Source: Apostichopus japonicus
Taxonomy: Eukaryota > Echinodermata > Holothuroidea > Aspidochirotida > Stichopodidae
Length of the DNA stretch: 64,000 nucleotides
Direction: 5' to 3'
NCBI RefSeq assembly: GCF_037975245.1
Contig: NC_092565.1
Location: forward strand, 21,781,499-21,845,498
Of the stretch, positions 11,732 to 25,200 are shown one piece after another. A program made the position numbers and the translations under genes. Positions within the stretch are counted from its first letter, which is position 1. The number at the start of each line of letters is the position of its first letter. The notes beneath the pieces were generated by a model that saw nothing but the letters and a program-made list of their open reading frames with translations, had not been told where the DNA came from and searched no databases.

Positions 11732-12008
11732 CGTAATCGACCTGCCACGGTCGTAAATCGACCTCAGGCTCTAAGATTAGCCTGCATAGCTTCTTAACAC
11801 CGTTAGGCTCTTTGTGTGGAAATATGTTCATGTCCACATACATTTTCTTGTACGAGGGTCTTCGTGTGAACGCTGTATGATTAACTACACTGTAGATATG
11901 AACATATTTCCCAAAAATGTTTACACAAAGAGCCTAATGGTGTTAAGAAGCTATGCAGGCTAATTGTAGAGCATGAGGTCGATTTACGACTGTGGCAGGT
12001 CGATTACG
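11732..12008. mobile_element. Fold-back MITE flanked by TA
   Basis: Arms of about 85 bp or more are inverted complements with few mismatches: left CGTAATCGACCTGCCACGG..., right ...TGGCAGGTCGATTACG. Both ends are bordered by TA (11730-11731, 12009-12010), as in Tc1/mariner-type insertion. The 277-bp length and lack of coding capacity fit a MITE. Confidence 0.8.
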
Positions 12009-12332
12009 TAATCTCGAACTACGTTCTGATTGGTTATTTTAACGCTATATACTAAGAATATAAAAACTCGGACAATTACCAGCCTGTTTGGCAAGTCCAG
12101 ACATGTTAAAAGTGATATGTTATACGTTTTTATTACACTCAGTATCGTGTGTAACAGCATCCCCCCCCCCGGTCTCTTCTCCCCTTATTTTATTGCGAAC
12201 TTTGGTCAAGTATTATGATTTTGGTTGAATCATTCTAAATGGAAACCTGAATATAAGATAAATATTATGCATATCTATTTTATAAGGAATTAATTCTTGC
12301 TTTTAACACCATCGATGTTTCTTAAAACATAA

Positions 12333-12697
12333 CAAGGGCGTAGGAACCGGGGGGGCTGGGGGGCGCCAGCCCCCCCAGTGAAAAATGTGGAGGGGCGGAA
12401 GTACCATTCCGCCCCCCCGGTTCGCAGGTCAGAAAACCCCTTTTTCATTTCCAAATGAGAAGAAAAATCTCATTTGGAGCACCAAATTGCATCTAAGGCC
12501 AGTTGAAAATACAAAATTAAGTTTACAAAATGGAGTGGGTGTTGAAGTGTGCTATATTGCACCAAATTGCATCTGAGGCCACCTGGAAATGCACAAAATT
12601 CCAAAGGGGAGGGGGCACCCCCTCCCCTTAGACCCCTCCCCCAGGCCGGCCATCAGTCTTCAGCCCCCCCACTCAAAAGTACCTTCCTACGCCACTG
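12333..12697. mobile_element. Non-autonomous hAT-type element (365 bp)
   Basis: The ends are CAAGGGCGTAGGAACC and TTCCTACGCCACTG. The perfect 8-bp target duplication is AAACATAA (12325-12332 and 12698-12705). The body contains the family motif CACCAAATTGCATCTAAGG and the block ccaaaggggaggggg/cacccc. Confidence 0.92.
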
Positions 12698-15600
12698 AAA
12701 CATAATGATATTATTCTACGTATTTTTAACAGTAGGACAACGACACACACATATTGTCCTTCATATAACATGCTTGTCGTGACGTATAAAAGATAGGTAT
12801 ATGTTGATGACGTAAAAGGGTGGAATTCAGATCAAGTTATAACAGCCGATTTGTCTACCACGGCTATAAAAATGTAGATCTCGATCCAGCAAAACCAATC
12901 CTTTTGGCGTAAGTATGTCCTGATCTCGTGTGAGAAACAGAAACAAAACTGTCGACAGAAATAATCACGGTGAACAGAAACGACAGAAATTCCTTAATTC
13001 AGCATCAGTATCCTACTTTGTGCTGTATTAGGATGGTGGTTGAGAGTATCTTAGGGAATTCTTGAGTGCAGCCCTTGTTGCTGTTAGTCTGCATGTGACG
13101 GTGGGGTGGGGGTGGGCAGGCTATAGCCAATGCTGATTGGCGGATATATATATACATATTGGGGAGAATAAATAGGTAACTAAGTAGACAAGTAATTTAT
13201 TCAGAATGGAAGCATAGAAAAAACTAAACAGCCAGAGGAGACGGAAGCTGACTTCACAGGGGCAGGGGATGGGGTGGGGGGAGTCAGGGAGCGAACGGTC
13301 CTTCCTATACTACTAATGACTCTCTCCAATATACATAAGGCACAGCGACGGATTTAGCCAAATGAAAGTTGAGCATAAATCGAAAATGAGTTGTGGTCAC
13401 AGTTAGGTAGACACGTAGCTACTATGGAGAATGAACAGCTGAGAAATTCAACACAGCTCTGTGATGAACGGCATATCAAAACAGGTCTGTCGAAAGCTAG
13501 CAGCCATCAGTTGCAGACAATAACGCAGCCAGTAACAGACAATATACTGTCAAATCGCTCCACAACTTGAGTTTTCCCTTTTTTCATGAAAGTAACATTT
13601 TTATCGGCATTTGAATTTATCGGTCAATTATTGGAGGTTACTTTTGGTCCAAAGTTTTAATTGGTTTTCCACTAATGCTAAATATATACCATACGAAAGT
13701 GGAATGTCTTAGCTCAAACACTGGTACTATATTGGGCTCTTTATCCTCTACATAACTCGAATTATGAACGTTTAGATGAGACATGATACCTCGGATCTCC
13801 TTGTTATTGTCTGCTACTATTGGTTACTAGGGATTTGTATCCATAATCCATAAATAATGACTGCTGTTATTGTCTGCTGTTAGTGGCTGCTGTTAGTGAC
13901 TGCTCGTAATGGCTGCTCTTAATAGCTGCTATCTTCAAACCGGTAACATACACATATGCAATTAACTCAATATTCTAGATAGAGTAGTACCATTCAAGAC
14001 TGCCAGCTACAGGCTGAGTGTTTACATGTGTGCTGTATGTTTGGGTTATGCTGACATGAGATATTTCTCTGAGAATTGTTATATAGAGGGATTATAATCA
14101 AACCTGAAGGACAGTGACTTTAAATCTTCTGTTAGACGAATTATATAAATCTGCCAGGTGTCATCTAACAAATTTATCTTTCGAGTAGATAGGAGAAACC
14201 AGGTGTGCACATTGAATGTCCAACACTAAACTAAGTTGCAGTAGCCCAGCACAAGTAACGCAAAAGTTAGGTGAGTAAAAATGTGTTCGTGAAAACTGGT
14301 TTGGTCCGGTTTGTTTCTCATTTGGGTACATTTATGCTTCCCCACTACACCTGGTAACGAAATCCTTACTAGGCTCCAGTACCAGGACTGGAGGCTGTGC
14401 ATGAATTGTCGTTCATATTGAAGTCAGTTGGACATTTTTCTAAGGCTATGCCTGAAGTATATTCCTTCCAATACCCTGTATTAAACCGATAAAGCACGCA
14501 AACAACGTATTTAAAAACCGCTCTAGTTTATTGAATAATACACCAGCAATACCTTAGCGAACGACATTGAAGTCACCTTCAGGATGCATATAGGTATAAC
14601 TGCTACTACTACGACACTACAAGGCCCATAGCTGCAGGCCTACCACATTAGTCTATATTGTCCGGTCATGTCATGCTTGAAAGTACTTGTACTAGTTGTA
14701 GTGACAGTTGTACTTGTAGTAAAACAGTTCTGAACCTTTATCAAGTCGGGTACTAGAAACAGGAGATTAATACTGCTCACGCTCATGCTGTTGCTAGTGC
14801 TTTGAAGGGTGACATGGATGTGCTGAATATAATGGTCCAAAAGGGGGGGGGGGGAGTACTTTGCCCAGGTCTGTTTAGTTGGCACACAAGATAAAACGCT
14901 TTTTTGATAATATGTGGAATGAGTCAAAGCTAATCCTACATTTGTGTCACTTTTAAAGGAAGGATTTAGGATCTATGAGTATGATTGCTACTTGCAGAAT
15001 TGGCCTATCATAACCTTTGATTATACAGGCTTTAATAATCTGAAATGGAATTAGCATGTATCACATAAAATTCTAATCCACTTTTTAGCAACTGTGTCTT
15101 GAACTAAAGATGACATGTCTAAGAAGAGGTAGTAACCTTTCATTAGAATTGCATATTCAATTTGTTATACCATTCCCTCATGTTGGATCATCCACTGCAT
15201 CCACTTTATGCCCATACTTGTTTAAATCTTATTCACCTGTTAATCTCCTATTCTGTATTTACTATGTCGTATCATGTCATATCTGGGACTGCAGCTGTCA
15301 CAGGGTGGGGGGTCACTTTTAGGTCGCAGTGTTTGCCATTGTTATTGGAACACTTCAAGAGTGGTGTATGGTTTGTCAACTGAGATGAAATGAAAATACA
15401 TTAAGTAGTGACTGCACTTCCTATAGTTATTGTGTCTGATGTTCAAAACAGTGGAATGTAGCTTCTAATTTCAATGACAACAACATTAAGTAAAATGGTC
15501 AAAGTTAATATAAGTGTGCTTCGTTCTGTTTTGTCAAGGAGTTCCTGTTACCTGGAGGTCCAGAGAATGTATATGTAGCAGAAGGGGCCTCGTTAAATTT

Positions 15601-16004
15601 ACCAGACTTATGTTCTCAGTGAAGACAGTCAGAACTCAGAACAAGTTAGCTCAAAGTGCCATGATGGGCAATGAAATTTGATATTTCCTGACCTAAGCCC
15701 TAGGTTAGGCTTCTCAAGGTGACATAGTTTCTAAGTATGGGGGTCTGGAAAACTTTCTTTAGCGGTTAAGAACAAAGGTTGAGAACCTAGGAGTTAATGC
15801 TTCTTCCAACACTTAAGCTCTCCCTCCAGGATGATGTAGGCAACCATTTTTACCTTTTAACATCATCCTTGAAAATCTTTGGCCACTTCTATTTGGGAAC
15901 AATTTGAAAATGGGTTAAAAAAAAGCTTAAAAGACCTGTAGGAATATTTATTCTGTCATTTTTAACAACGTTTTGGTATTATCTTTCTCTTCCACCAAAT
16001 ACAG
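12698..16004. other. Region between TE cluster and SFXN2 coding start
   Basis: Probably the SFXN2 leader intron. It contains short degenerate triplet-like tandems (GCTGCT.. at about 13860-13930), G-runs at about 13260 and 14840, and inverted CCAAT words (agccaatgc and gattggcgg) near 13117-13145. No coding gene is recognised. Confidence 0.5.
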
Positions 16005-16024
16005 AGTTCCCACTGACCATAGAG

Positions 16025-16227
16025 ATGTCGCAGTCAGCATTAATACCAGAGATAGCCAAAGATTCAAGCATTCCAGCCATTCCAAGGCTAAACTTGGACC
16101 AACCTCGCTGGGATCAAAGGAAATTTTATGGCAGACTACAGCACTTCTTTAATATCACAGATCCTCGAACAGCATTTTGCTCTGAGAAAGAATTAGATGA
16201 TGCCAAAGACTTGATTGGAAAATACAA
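16025..16227 (+). CDS. SFXN2: SFXN2 coding exon 1
   Basis: Residues 1-67 plus two bases. The acceptor is at 16004|16005, with 20 nt of 5' UTR before the ATG. It encodes PRWDQ and NITDPRT. The donor is TACAA|gtatgt. Confidence 0.94.
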
Positions 16228-19200
16228 GTATGTTTGGGTCAAGGGCTCCTAAATTATAGCAAAGTTCTTAGTTTCATTGCATCTTATGTGTGTATTTTTT
16301 CATATGATTGTTTCAAGTTTGCAAAAATTCAAATTACTCACTCACCCATGTCAGCTTATAGTCATGGAAAATTGTAACAGTTAGAGAGCCTGATGCTTTG
16401 ATCCTAGCAGGATCTTCTTCAAAGGCACCTGAAACTAAAATAGAAAGGAATACATTAAGACTAGACAGATGGACATACATAAGATGGACAAACACAAGAC
16501 AGATGGACATAAGATGGACATATATAAGACAGATGGACATACAACAAAGTTTGACCAATGATTAAAGTAGAAATAGTAGACTAAACAAAGGAGATGCAAT
16601 GGCTACAGTGATTAACTGCAGAAGGGTGTAACAACGCAGTACAATTTCTGACTGGAGTTATGGCAAAAATAAAACACTTATCTATGGCAAACTTGAAAGG
16701 AACAGATTGGTTTCTTCAAAATTGATGATATAAAGAGGCAAGAAAATACCTGCTAAGTAGACTAGAGATCCTACAGTTTGTGTGTTAGATATGAGTCAAA
16801 TTTATTGATTAACTCCAGGGAATAACTCATCCAATATTGCATCGTATGATGACCAGATTGTTATACAATTCCAAAGATGTATAGCTGTGTTTTATGCTAG
16901 AACTATCTAGCTAGAACAATAGTATTTTATAAGAGACACAACGCAGAGCTTTTAAAACAGTAACAAAAAATTTTGAACACCAAATTATTCCCTGAAAATC
17001 ATTTGGATATTAAATTTTAATGTAAACAATTTTTTTTTATGTTTTAGCAGTAAATTTGTCGCTAAAGTATTTATGTCGACCTGATTTTTAAATTTGTTTT
17101 AAATTTTATATACTAAAGATTGGGACTGGAACCTGCTGCGACCCCCTATTCAGAGCGTTTAAACTGCTACACAAAATTTGAACACTAAATTATTCCCTCA
17201 GATCAATATGACATTAAAATTTAATGTAATTTTAGGTTTAGCAGGTAAGTCTCTGATTACTTAATGTTGACCTGTTTTGATATTTTTATTTTATTTTATG
17301 TTATTTACTAAAGATTTGGACAGGAACCTGCTGGAACCACAGAGGCACAGCTTTGGAGAGCACAAAAGCTTTACATGTCAGCATTTCACCCAGACACTGG
17401 AGACAAACAGAATGTCATAGGTCGAATGTCATTTCAGGTTCCAGGAGGTATGATTCTAACTGGAGCCATGCTTCAGTTCTACAAGTGAGTTGATCTGATA
17501 ATCAGATGACCCCAACTTTGATCTTTATGTAACCCAGAAAGTTTTTTATGTGGTCCTCCAGTCGTCGAATCAAAAAAAATTTGTTCTTCTAGGAGAGCGT
17601 TGGAGGACCTCCTTCAGATGGCAAGTTGTTGACATCAAACGTGAGATTGCATTGCAAATGAAATACTCCCAAAGAGGTAAAATGATACCTTGGTATCATC
17701 ACCAAAAGTTCTATTCACCAGCTACATATCTCCTACAGTGTACATATTGTTTATATGTTATTTTTCCTTTTTTTTCTTTTTCTGGACAACCAAATTTGCT
17801 GTTCAGAAAATCAAGAAGTAACATGTGTCATCTTAGCAGTATCTTCTTCAGTTAAGCAGTCTGTCCATCTGTGTCTGTCTTTCTGTCAATCTGTGTCTCT
17901 TCATGTGTTCTCAGGGTGTTTTTTGTTGAAATCAGTTAGCCACTGAAGAAGATCCTGCTAGGGCTCGATCGAAACGGCAGACTCGCTCACTTTAACATGT
18001 CTAGTAGATTCTGTAAGATAACGTGACAGCATTCTACGTCTTTCCTGATCTAGATCACCGGCAGCTGTGGTCTTCTGGCAGTGGATGAACCAGTCTTTTA
18101 ATGCCCTCGTCAATTACACCAACAGGAACGCTGCTTCTTCAACTACAGAAAAGTAAGAGTAGAAAGTCAGTCTATTTATTGCAATAAGGATAAATCAGAG
18201 CATGGGTAGGATTCAATTTCAGATGTGGGGGAGTTTTGAAATTAGGGAACAATCGCAATGTCTAGTCTGTTAGAAAAGGAATCGTCAGCTTTTCTTCAGC
18301 CATGATTGGTTATAAAGCTACATCTTATATTATATACACAGTAGTTACAGTGTAAGAACTTTAAATGCCACAGAGAGCAGATAATCCCAACAGTTTTGTA
18401 TTAATAAATATGTGTTGTATATGTTTTCATCAAAGAGCAATCTTGTACTTAAAACAGAATAAGGTACATTGCCCCAGCTATGTGTATTGTTATGGTGTTA
18501 TCTCTCCTATTGCAAAACATACAGGCATATTCTCAACAAAGCATAACACTTGATCATTATATATCAAAGGTCCCACAGATGGACCTGAATTTGAAAGCAT
18601 TCTATTCACAATTTCGTATCGGACTTTATGCCTTTTGTCAAGAAAATACTGAATATTTAGGTGACTTTTTTCAACTAATTTGGTCCCTTTTTTTTGTTTT
18701 AAGGAGACATTTTGTCATCCTTGTGACACTGAAATGAGCTACCTGAGAGTGTTCATGTTAGTCTCGCCATATAGTCGTTAGAAATGGAGAAACAATGCCT
18801 GTTTTAGGTATCACCCTCTCTCAGTACGGGTATTTGGAGTTATGAGTTTGGTATTGTTTGGGGTGGCCAGACATCTAGCATTAGTCCAGAAAGTCTGGCA
18901 ATTCAGTGTGCTCTCCTTCATCCACCGGAGGCGTGACCTCTAGTAGGAAGTATGTATGTCTGGCATTTCTAGGAAAAGGATTGGAAGCAAAACTAGACAA
19001 TCAACCTTCGATATTTGGGGAATTCTACATTTACACATTGTCACACTACTGGACTGTGTTGGCTTCCGTACCTATAAATGTACATGTTCACATATGCCTA
19101 CGTACTGAGAATGGTGCAAACAAGTAAGAATTCAACCAAGGTGACAAAAGGGATGAAGAATATGTGTATATCTCAGAAAACATGAAGGGTACAGATAATG

Positions 19201-22200
19201 GGCCGATGACATGATCCACGGGCCCTACATGGCTCTTGTCACCTCTGTCCTCCATTTGATGTCAGTAGCCACCATATTAATGTGTCTCATTTATTGTCCT
19301 GTGCCTCATTTGCATATCATGTGACTACTCATTGCACCTTCAAACTAAGTATGAATCCTCTTTCCAAAGGGATGCTGAAGATTTCACTTTCCACCAAATC
19401 CTTAGATGATAACATTGTATAAATAACATAGGTCAACAACCTAAAAATGTTATGGAAAGTCCATTTTGGATGGCATTGACTGTGGCATCTTGTGGCACCA
19501 TTTCCAAAATTTATCGAAAAGTTATCACCTCTGACAATACTAGTCATATAGAGCTCAGGGCAGCATAAAGCTGTGGTCAGGGGCGTAGCGAAGGGTTTTT
19601 TGTTGGGGGGGTGTGGAGAATTTGATTTGCCGACGGATCTGGAAGTTGCGACTAAAATGGGGGATGGGTCGAAGGGGAGGGGGTGTCCCCCTCCCCTTTG
19701 GCAATTTTTTAGTTTTGAAACGTCCTTAGATGCAATCTGGTGCATATTTTAAGTCAAATATGATTTGCCGACGGATCTGGAAGTGGTGACTGAAATGGGG
19801 GAGGGGTATAAGGGGAGGGGGTGTCCCCCTCCCCTTTTGAAAATTTTTAGTTTTGAAACGTCCTTAGATGCAATCTGGTGTATATTTTAAGTCAAATTTG
19901 ATTTGCCGACGGATCTGGAAGTGGTGACTGAAATGGGGGAGGAGTCTAAGGGGAGGGGGTGTCCCCCTCCCCTTTGGAAAATTTTTAGTTTTGAAACGTC
20001 CTTAGATGCAATCTGGTGCATATTTTAAGTCAAATTTGGCACAGAAGAAGCTCCCGTTCTCCTTTTCTCTATTCAGCTTTCCTTCTTTCTTCCCCTTCCG
20101 CTCTCTTCACCTTTTCTCCTTTTGCCGACAGACCCAAAATTTGCCGACAGCGACCAAATTATTGGGGGGGTGTGACACCCCCCCACACCCCCTGCTCGCT
20201 ACGCCCCTGGCTGTGGTAGAGAGGGACAGACCCTGATTTATTCTTATCAGATTATATTGCTATTGTATCAGGGGATAGAAACAACACCAAGATTACTGGG
20301 GGTACATCCATAGCTTTGAAGGCTCAATACTATATTTGTTTTACCATCTCTGACACATTCAGGTCTCACCAATGATATTATTTGTGTGGTTAAAATCATA
20401 ACACAATTGATCATATTTCCTTTTCTCTGCAGGCAGATTGGCATTGCCTATGTAACAGCCACAACAAGTGCATTGGTTACAGCTCTGAGTCTGAACTCAT
20501 TAACAAAGGTAAATTTAAAAAGTGAAACCTTAAAAAGGTGAAATTTAAGTTGTTTTTTTCATCTCTCTCACAACTGTGTTTTTTTTCTGTTTGTTTCTTG
20601 CAAGTTATGCAGGTGTTTCGTTGTGACATTTCACAAAAGCAATCTGTAATTGAGCAGTTTTAATAATTTACCTCCCTGGTGGTCTGTGAAAATGTGCCTT
20701 GTATGGGGCTTCCATTTATAATGTTTATGTTGTAATGTACTTGAGTTTATTTCAGGACTGGTTAAGAGAGTTCACCAAGAATGTCTGTGAGAGTAGCAAG
20801 TAAGCACGAACCAACAATGATGCGAAAAAGAAACTTGACTGTTAAAAACTTACCAAGTATTCTGTACTGCACACCCCGAGAACTCTTTCTCCCTGCGTCC
20901 AACCCCGCTGATTACTGAAGCTAAGCTTACTTCCTCAGGACTACAAAATAATAGGCTTCCACAAACATAACACAAAACATAACATTTGTGGTGTTTAACT
21001 CAATAAAGTCTCAGTAAAGGAAGTTAAAAATGAACGAGCTCCAGTGGAGATTCTAAGCCCTGGTAACTTAAAGTACTTTCATTGAAAAAAAAATGTCTTT
21101 TGCTCCTAAACTATATATATGGATTTCTTTGAGAGAAAAATTGAAAAGAGAAGGATTTAGACTTGTACAGTTCTAGGTCTACGATTGAACTTTAAAATGT
21201 GCCTTAGCAAAATTTTCTGAAGGGATCTCATTTTATGAAGAATGTTTATGTGTTGAATGATGTAAGCTGGTGCCACTGACAGGAGTATGGAGGTCCAAAA
21301 AGTGAGGCCCCCTGATGCTTTGTGCTTTGATATTTCCGTTTCTAGAACATACATCAGCTTAAAATTGGTAGAACATTGGAGGTATACGTAGGTAACTAAA
21401 AGAGGAATATACATAATTAGTCTGTAGAAGTAAACAAAATGCAAATTTTTGCATCGATATGTCAAATTTGGAGGGGGGGGGGCCAACATGGAATATGTTG
21501 GCTGTACATCAGATAGTCAAAGCTCAGTAGGCCAGAAGATGGAGGGCATGGAGAACAGTCAACCTGATCTTTTTATAGGGGTGGTGGGCGCAACAAGGTT
21601 CACCGAGCAGCATACCATACCTTCCAAGTTTACATTTGTGCGATGGAAGTACCTTTCATGACTAACCTTAAAAACTCAATCTCCACAAAGGGCCAAGATA
21701 AAACTCAGCTTATTGTTGTAAAAGTGACTATTAAACATTACTCTGCTACATGTCCTTTAAAATAGAAATCAGTGACTCTCACCCATACTGACTGCTTACG
21801 CACACAGAAAGCACCCCCACTGGTGGCCAGGTATGTGCCTTTCGCAGCGGTCGCCGCAGCCAACTGTGTCAACGTTCCTATGATGAGACAACAGGAATTG
21901 ATGACGGGTATAGCAATCACAGACGGGGAGGGTAAAGAGATTGGCAAATCAAAGGTAAATAGTTTAGAATAATCAATATAAAATAAAACTGTTAGCAAAC
22001 TGCTTATCCACTAGAGAGCCTGTGTAATAGAATGTGTAAAAGTAAGTTGGCCTGACGTTTCGATCCTAGCAGGATCTTCTTCAGAGGTAAATGACAAGTA
22101 ACAGAAAGGACAAAAACACGCACAGAAAACAGACAGGTGAGCATTCTTGATAATCTTCAGAGATTTCCTGTTACGCTCCCCCATTCATTGAAATTTTGTC

Positions 22201-25200
22201 AGCATGTTGTTGGGAGATAAGTTTTGCTCCTTACTTCATGGCGGTTTCAGAAGAAGTGATAAAAAAAGACCTAGATCCATTTTGTTCAAATTTAGCAGTG
22301 TCCTGAACAAATTGTTTACAGTGGTTGCAGACTACACTATTGTTTGTTTCAGTATCAAGTGGCTGGTTTAACCCCAGCATGACCTGGTGATATTCCAAAA
22401 ACTTGAGAGAATATGGCAAGTTGCCAGCTCAGGAATATTTAACGTAGTCAATGTTCCTGGTGGGAATTAAGTGCTTATGGGGTATAGGTTCAAATGCACC
22501 ATAAATAACAATTAAGCTTTTTATTTATTCACCCTTGAGATGCTTGACGATTTTGAAGTAGAAAACTTGGACGTACTTTTAATGAAAAAAAAAACACAAC
22601 AAATTTGCCAGTGTGTGCTTCTATGTTATCAAATACAAGGGCAAATGTTAGCCACATCATGTCACTAATGTAATCAGTATGTTAGTACAATAAAACAAGT
22701 CAGATAAATTTACGGTTCAAATGGGCAATAAATGTAGTTTAAAAAAAAAAATTTACATATATTTTATTTACATATTTACCTGTTTTTGTAGAAAGGTGAG
22801 AAAGGCTGATGCTTTTTTTTTTTAACTGATCTGATTTGGAAAACAAAGGTTGGAAATTAGACATTTGAAATAAATCCACATTTGGCATTGTTTTTATAGC
22901 TATTCTTGTATTCAATATATTCAAATTTAAGCTTTGCTAAATCCCTGGACAGTGTGGGCCTGAATGGTAATGTTAATCCATTGTATTAGAAATTCTAATA
23001 CCTCGACCAAAACATATAATTGAAACTTTATATAAACAACAATGCACCATTGAATTACATTCAACGTGTGTTTTGTCATTGACAAATTTTAAATACATGT
23101 CCAAAACTTTTGGCTTTAATTTTTTTTTCTTTTATTTTGTTTGATGGTGTTTATGGATTTCAGGTATTTATTTTTTTGGCACTGTAAGTAGCTATATGTT
23201 TGCTATAAACCATCTCTTGCTATGGAAATATAGGATGCACATGTTGATGGCCGAGGTAGATTATGAAATGTGGTTCATATCTTGATGTTGGTTTCCTTTA
23301 ATATTCTATTTGATATAATAATATCACAAAAACTCATTTTTGTCTCTTTTTTCCCCCTCTCATTTCCAACAGAAAGCAGCAAGGAAGGGTATAGGTCAGG
23401 TTGTCTTTTCAAGAATTACTATGGCTGCTCCAGGAATGTGTAAGTTTTTTTTTTCTTGTGGTACTTAAAAAATATAAATTTCAAAATTCAAAAGATGATT
23501 CAAAATTGGGCCTTGTCTGCTTGATTTATGATTTTCGACCAGAGTATAAATCATCCATTTGGATGAGAGAGTTAAGTTGATCGCCAAACCAAGTTTCACT
23601 AAAAGTCCAAGAACCCTGAATTTTAGTAATAAGAAGTGAGAGTTAGTCAACTATATCATAACAATTTTTGTTCATGTGAAAGATAAAAAATGAATCATTT
23701 GGGAGATGGTTAGAAGTATTGATGTCATAGTGATTATAAGGGATCATATTTGTCATCCCTGGGTGAGTAGGTAATGTAGGACAAAGGAAGTCGGTGTCAG
23801 CGATCATAAGTTTATTAGCATGAATGCCGTCGATATAATCATGATCATCGATAATTTAGTTTATAGGAAGACTATAAAATAACTCACACATCCCACTAGT
23901 ACGTTTCTAATATCAATATAGTGATTATGGTATTGAGCAGTGCATAATTAACAGCAAACATAATTAGCATCAGAAGTACAGTCAATTTCTGCTTTTACAC
24001 ATATGTCAATTTACAGATATGAAAATACAAAATTACAGAAAGTAAACAAAACAAAATATAATATAATCAATAATGAATTGATACCGTTGGAATACACAGT
24101 TTTGTCCAAACATTGGTCAAGTTTCTGTAGATCGTTGGTGAATTCGGTATTGTAATTCCTTCAGCTAATTCCTTCAGCTAATTAGGGCTACAACCTTCCC
24201 AGTCATGTGACCAAGCTGACTTGACCAGATGAATTCTTTTAATAATAATAATAATGGACCATTATTATGCGCTGGTATCCGTTCAAAAAGACGCTCATTG
24301 CGCAGTGACACAAACAGTGTGACAGCAAGACAAAAAAACAGTCAACATGGTACACGACCAAAATGCAAGCAAAAATGGGCAACAGTGAACAGTAAATTAA
24401 ACAGTTTTGATCAGATGAGTCTTGAGAGAGTGTTTAAAAGAAGCAAGAGATGGACTGTATTTTACATGTTCTGGAAGGCTGTTCCACAGAGAAGGGGAGT
24501 GGCAGCAAAAGCTCTTGTGCCCCATGATCGATTTGAGCGATTTTCACACCGAAGTAATTTATTGTGTGATCTCATGAAACTGCGATTTGCTTGATATGGT
24601 TGCAGAAGTTCTGACAAGTAGGATGGCAAAGTTCTAATAAAAGAGCGATATGTGAAAGTCAATATTGTAAAAATAATTTGGTCATCCAAGGACTTCCTTT
24701 AATACCCTAGCAACCAGATCTTTTGTGTCTTTTGTGTTTCTGGAAAGTTTGTTCAACGCCATTGATGCTGACTGAAGATGCCTAACAGATCATTCGTGTT
24801 ATTGGGTATCATTTTAGAGAGCATTTAAGACTAACATTTCATGATATTCCTGGTTTGAAGGTATATTGGGAAAATATTTCTCTTGCTTCAGCTAATTGCT
24901 GCACAGGAAAGAGCGACGAAAGAAATTGATATGATTTGTCACTTGCAGAGAGATTCAGCTCTTTTGAATCTGTTCTTTGCAAATCACCAATTTGTATTGA
25001 ATGGATTTGAGTAAAAATTTAGCCTAATTAGTAAAATAAAATAAAATGAATTAATATTAAACCTAATAAAACTTGACAGTCACATGACTAACTCCTTGTT
25101 GCATCATGGTTATTATTATTATTATTAGTTGTTTTTTTGTCTTTCCATGTAGGTGTGCTTCCAGTGATCATGGAGAGGTTACTGAAGTTTCCCTCGTTTA

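Noticed and set aside
22035-22090. Hammerhead-ribozyme-like core (CTGAAGA, hairpin, GAAAC) in the GATCC-hairpin repeats
   Set aside because: Stem II and the core bases look right in two copies, but no stem III or stem I partner can be formed around GAAACGTC, and other copies have lost CTGANGA.
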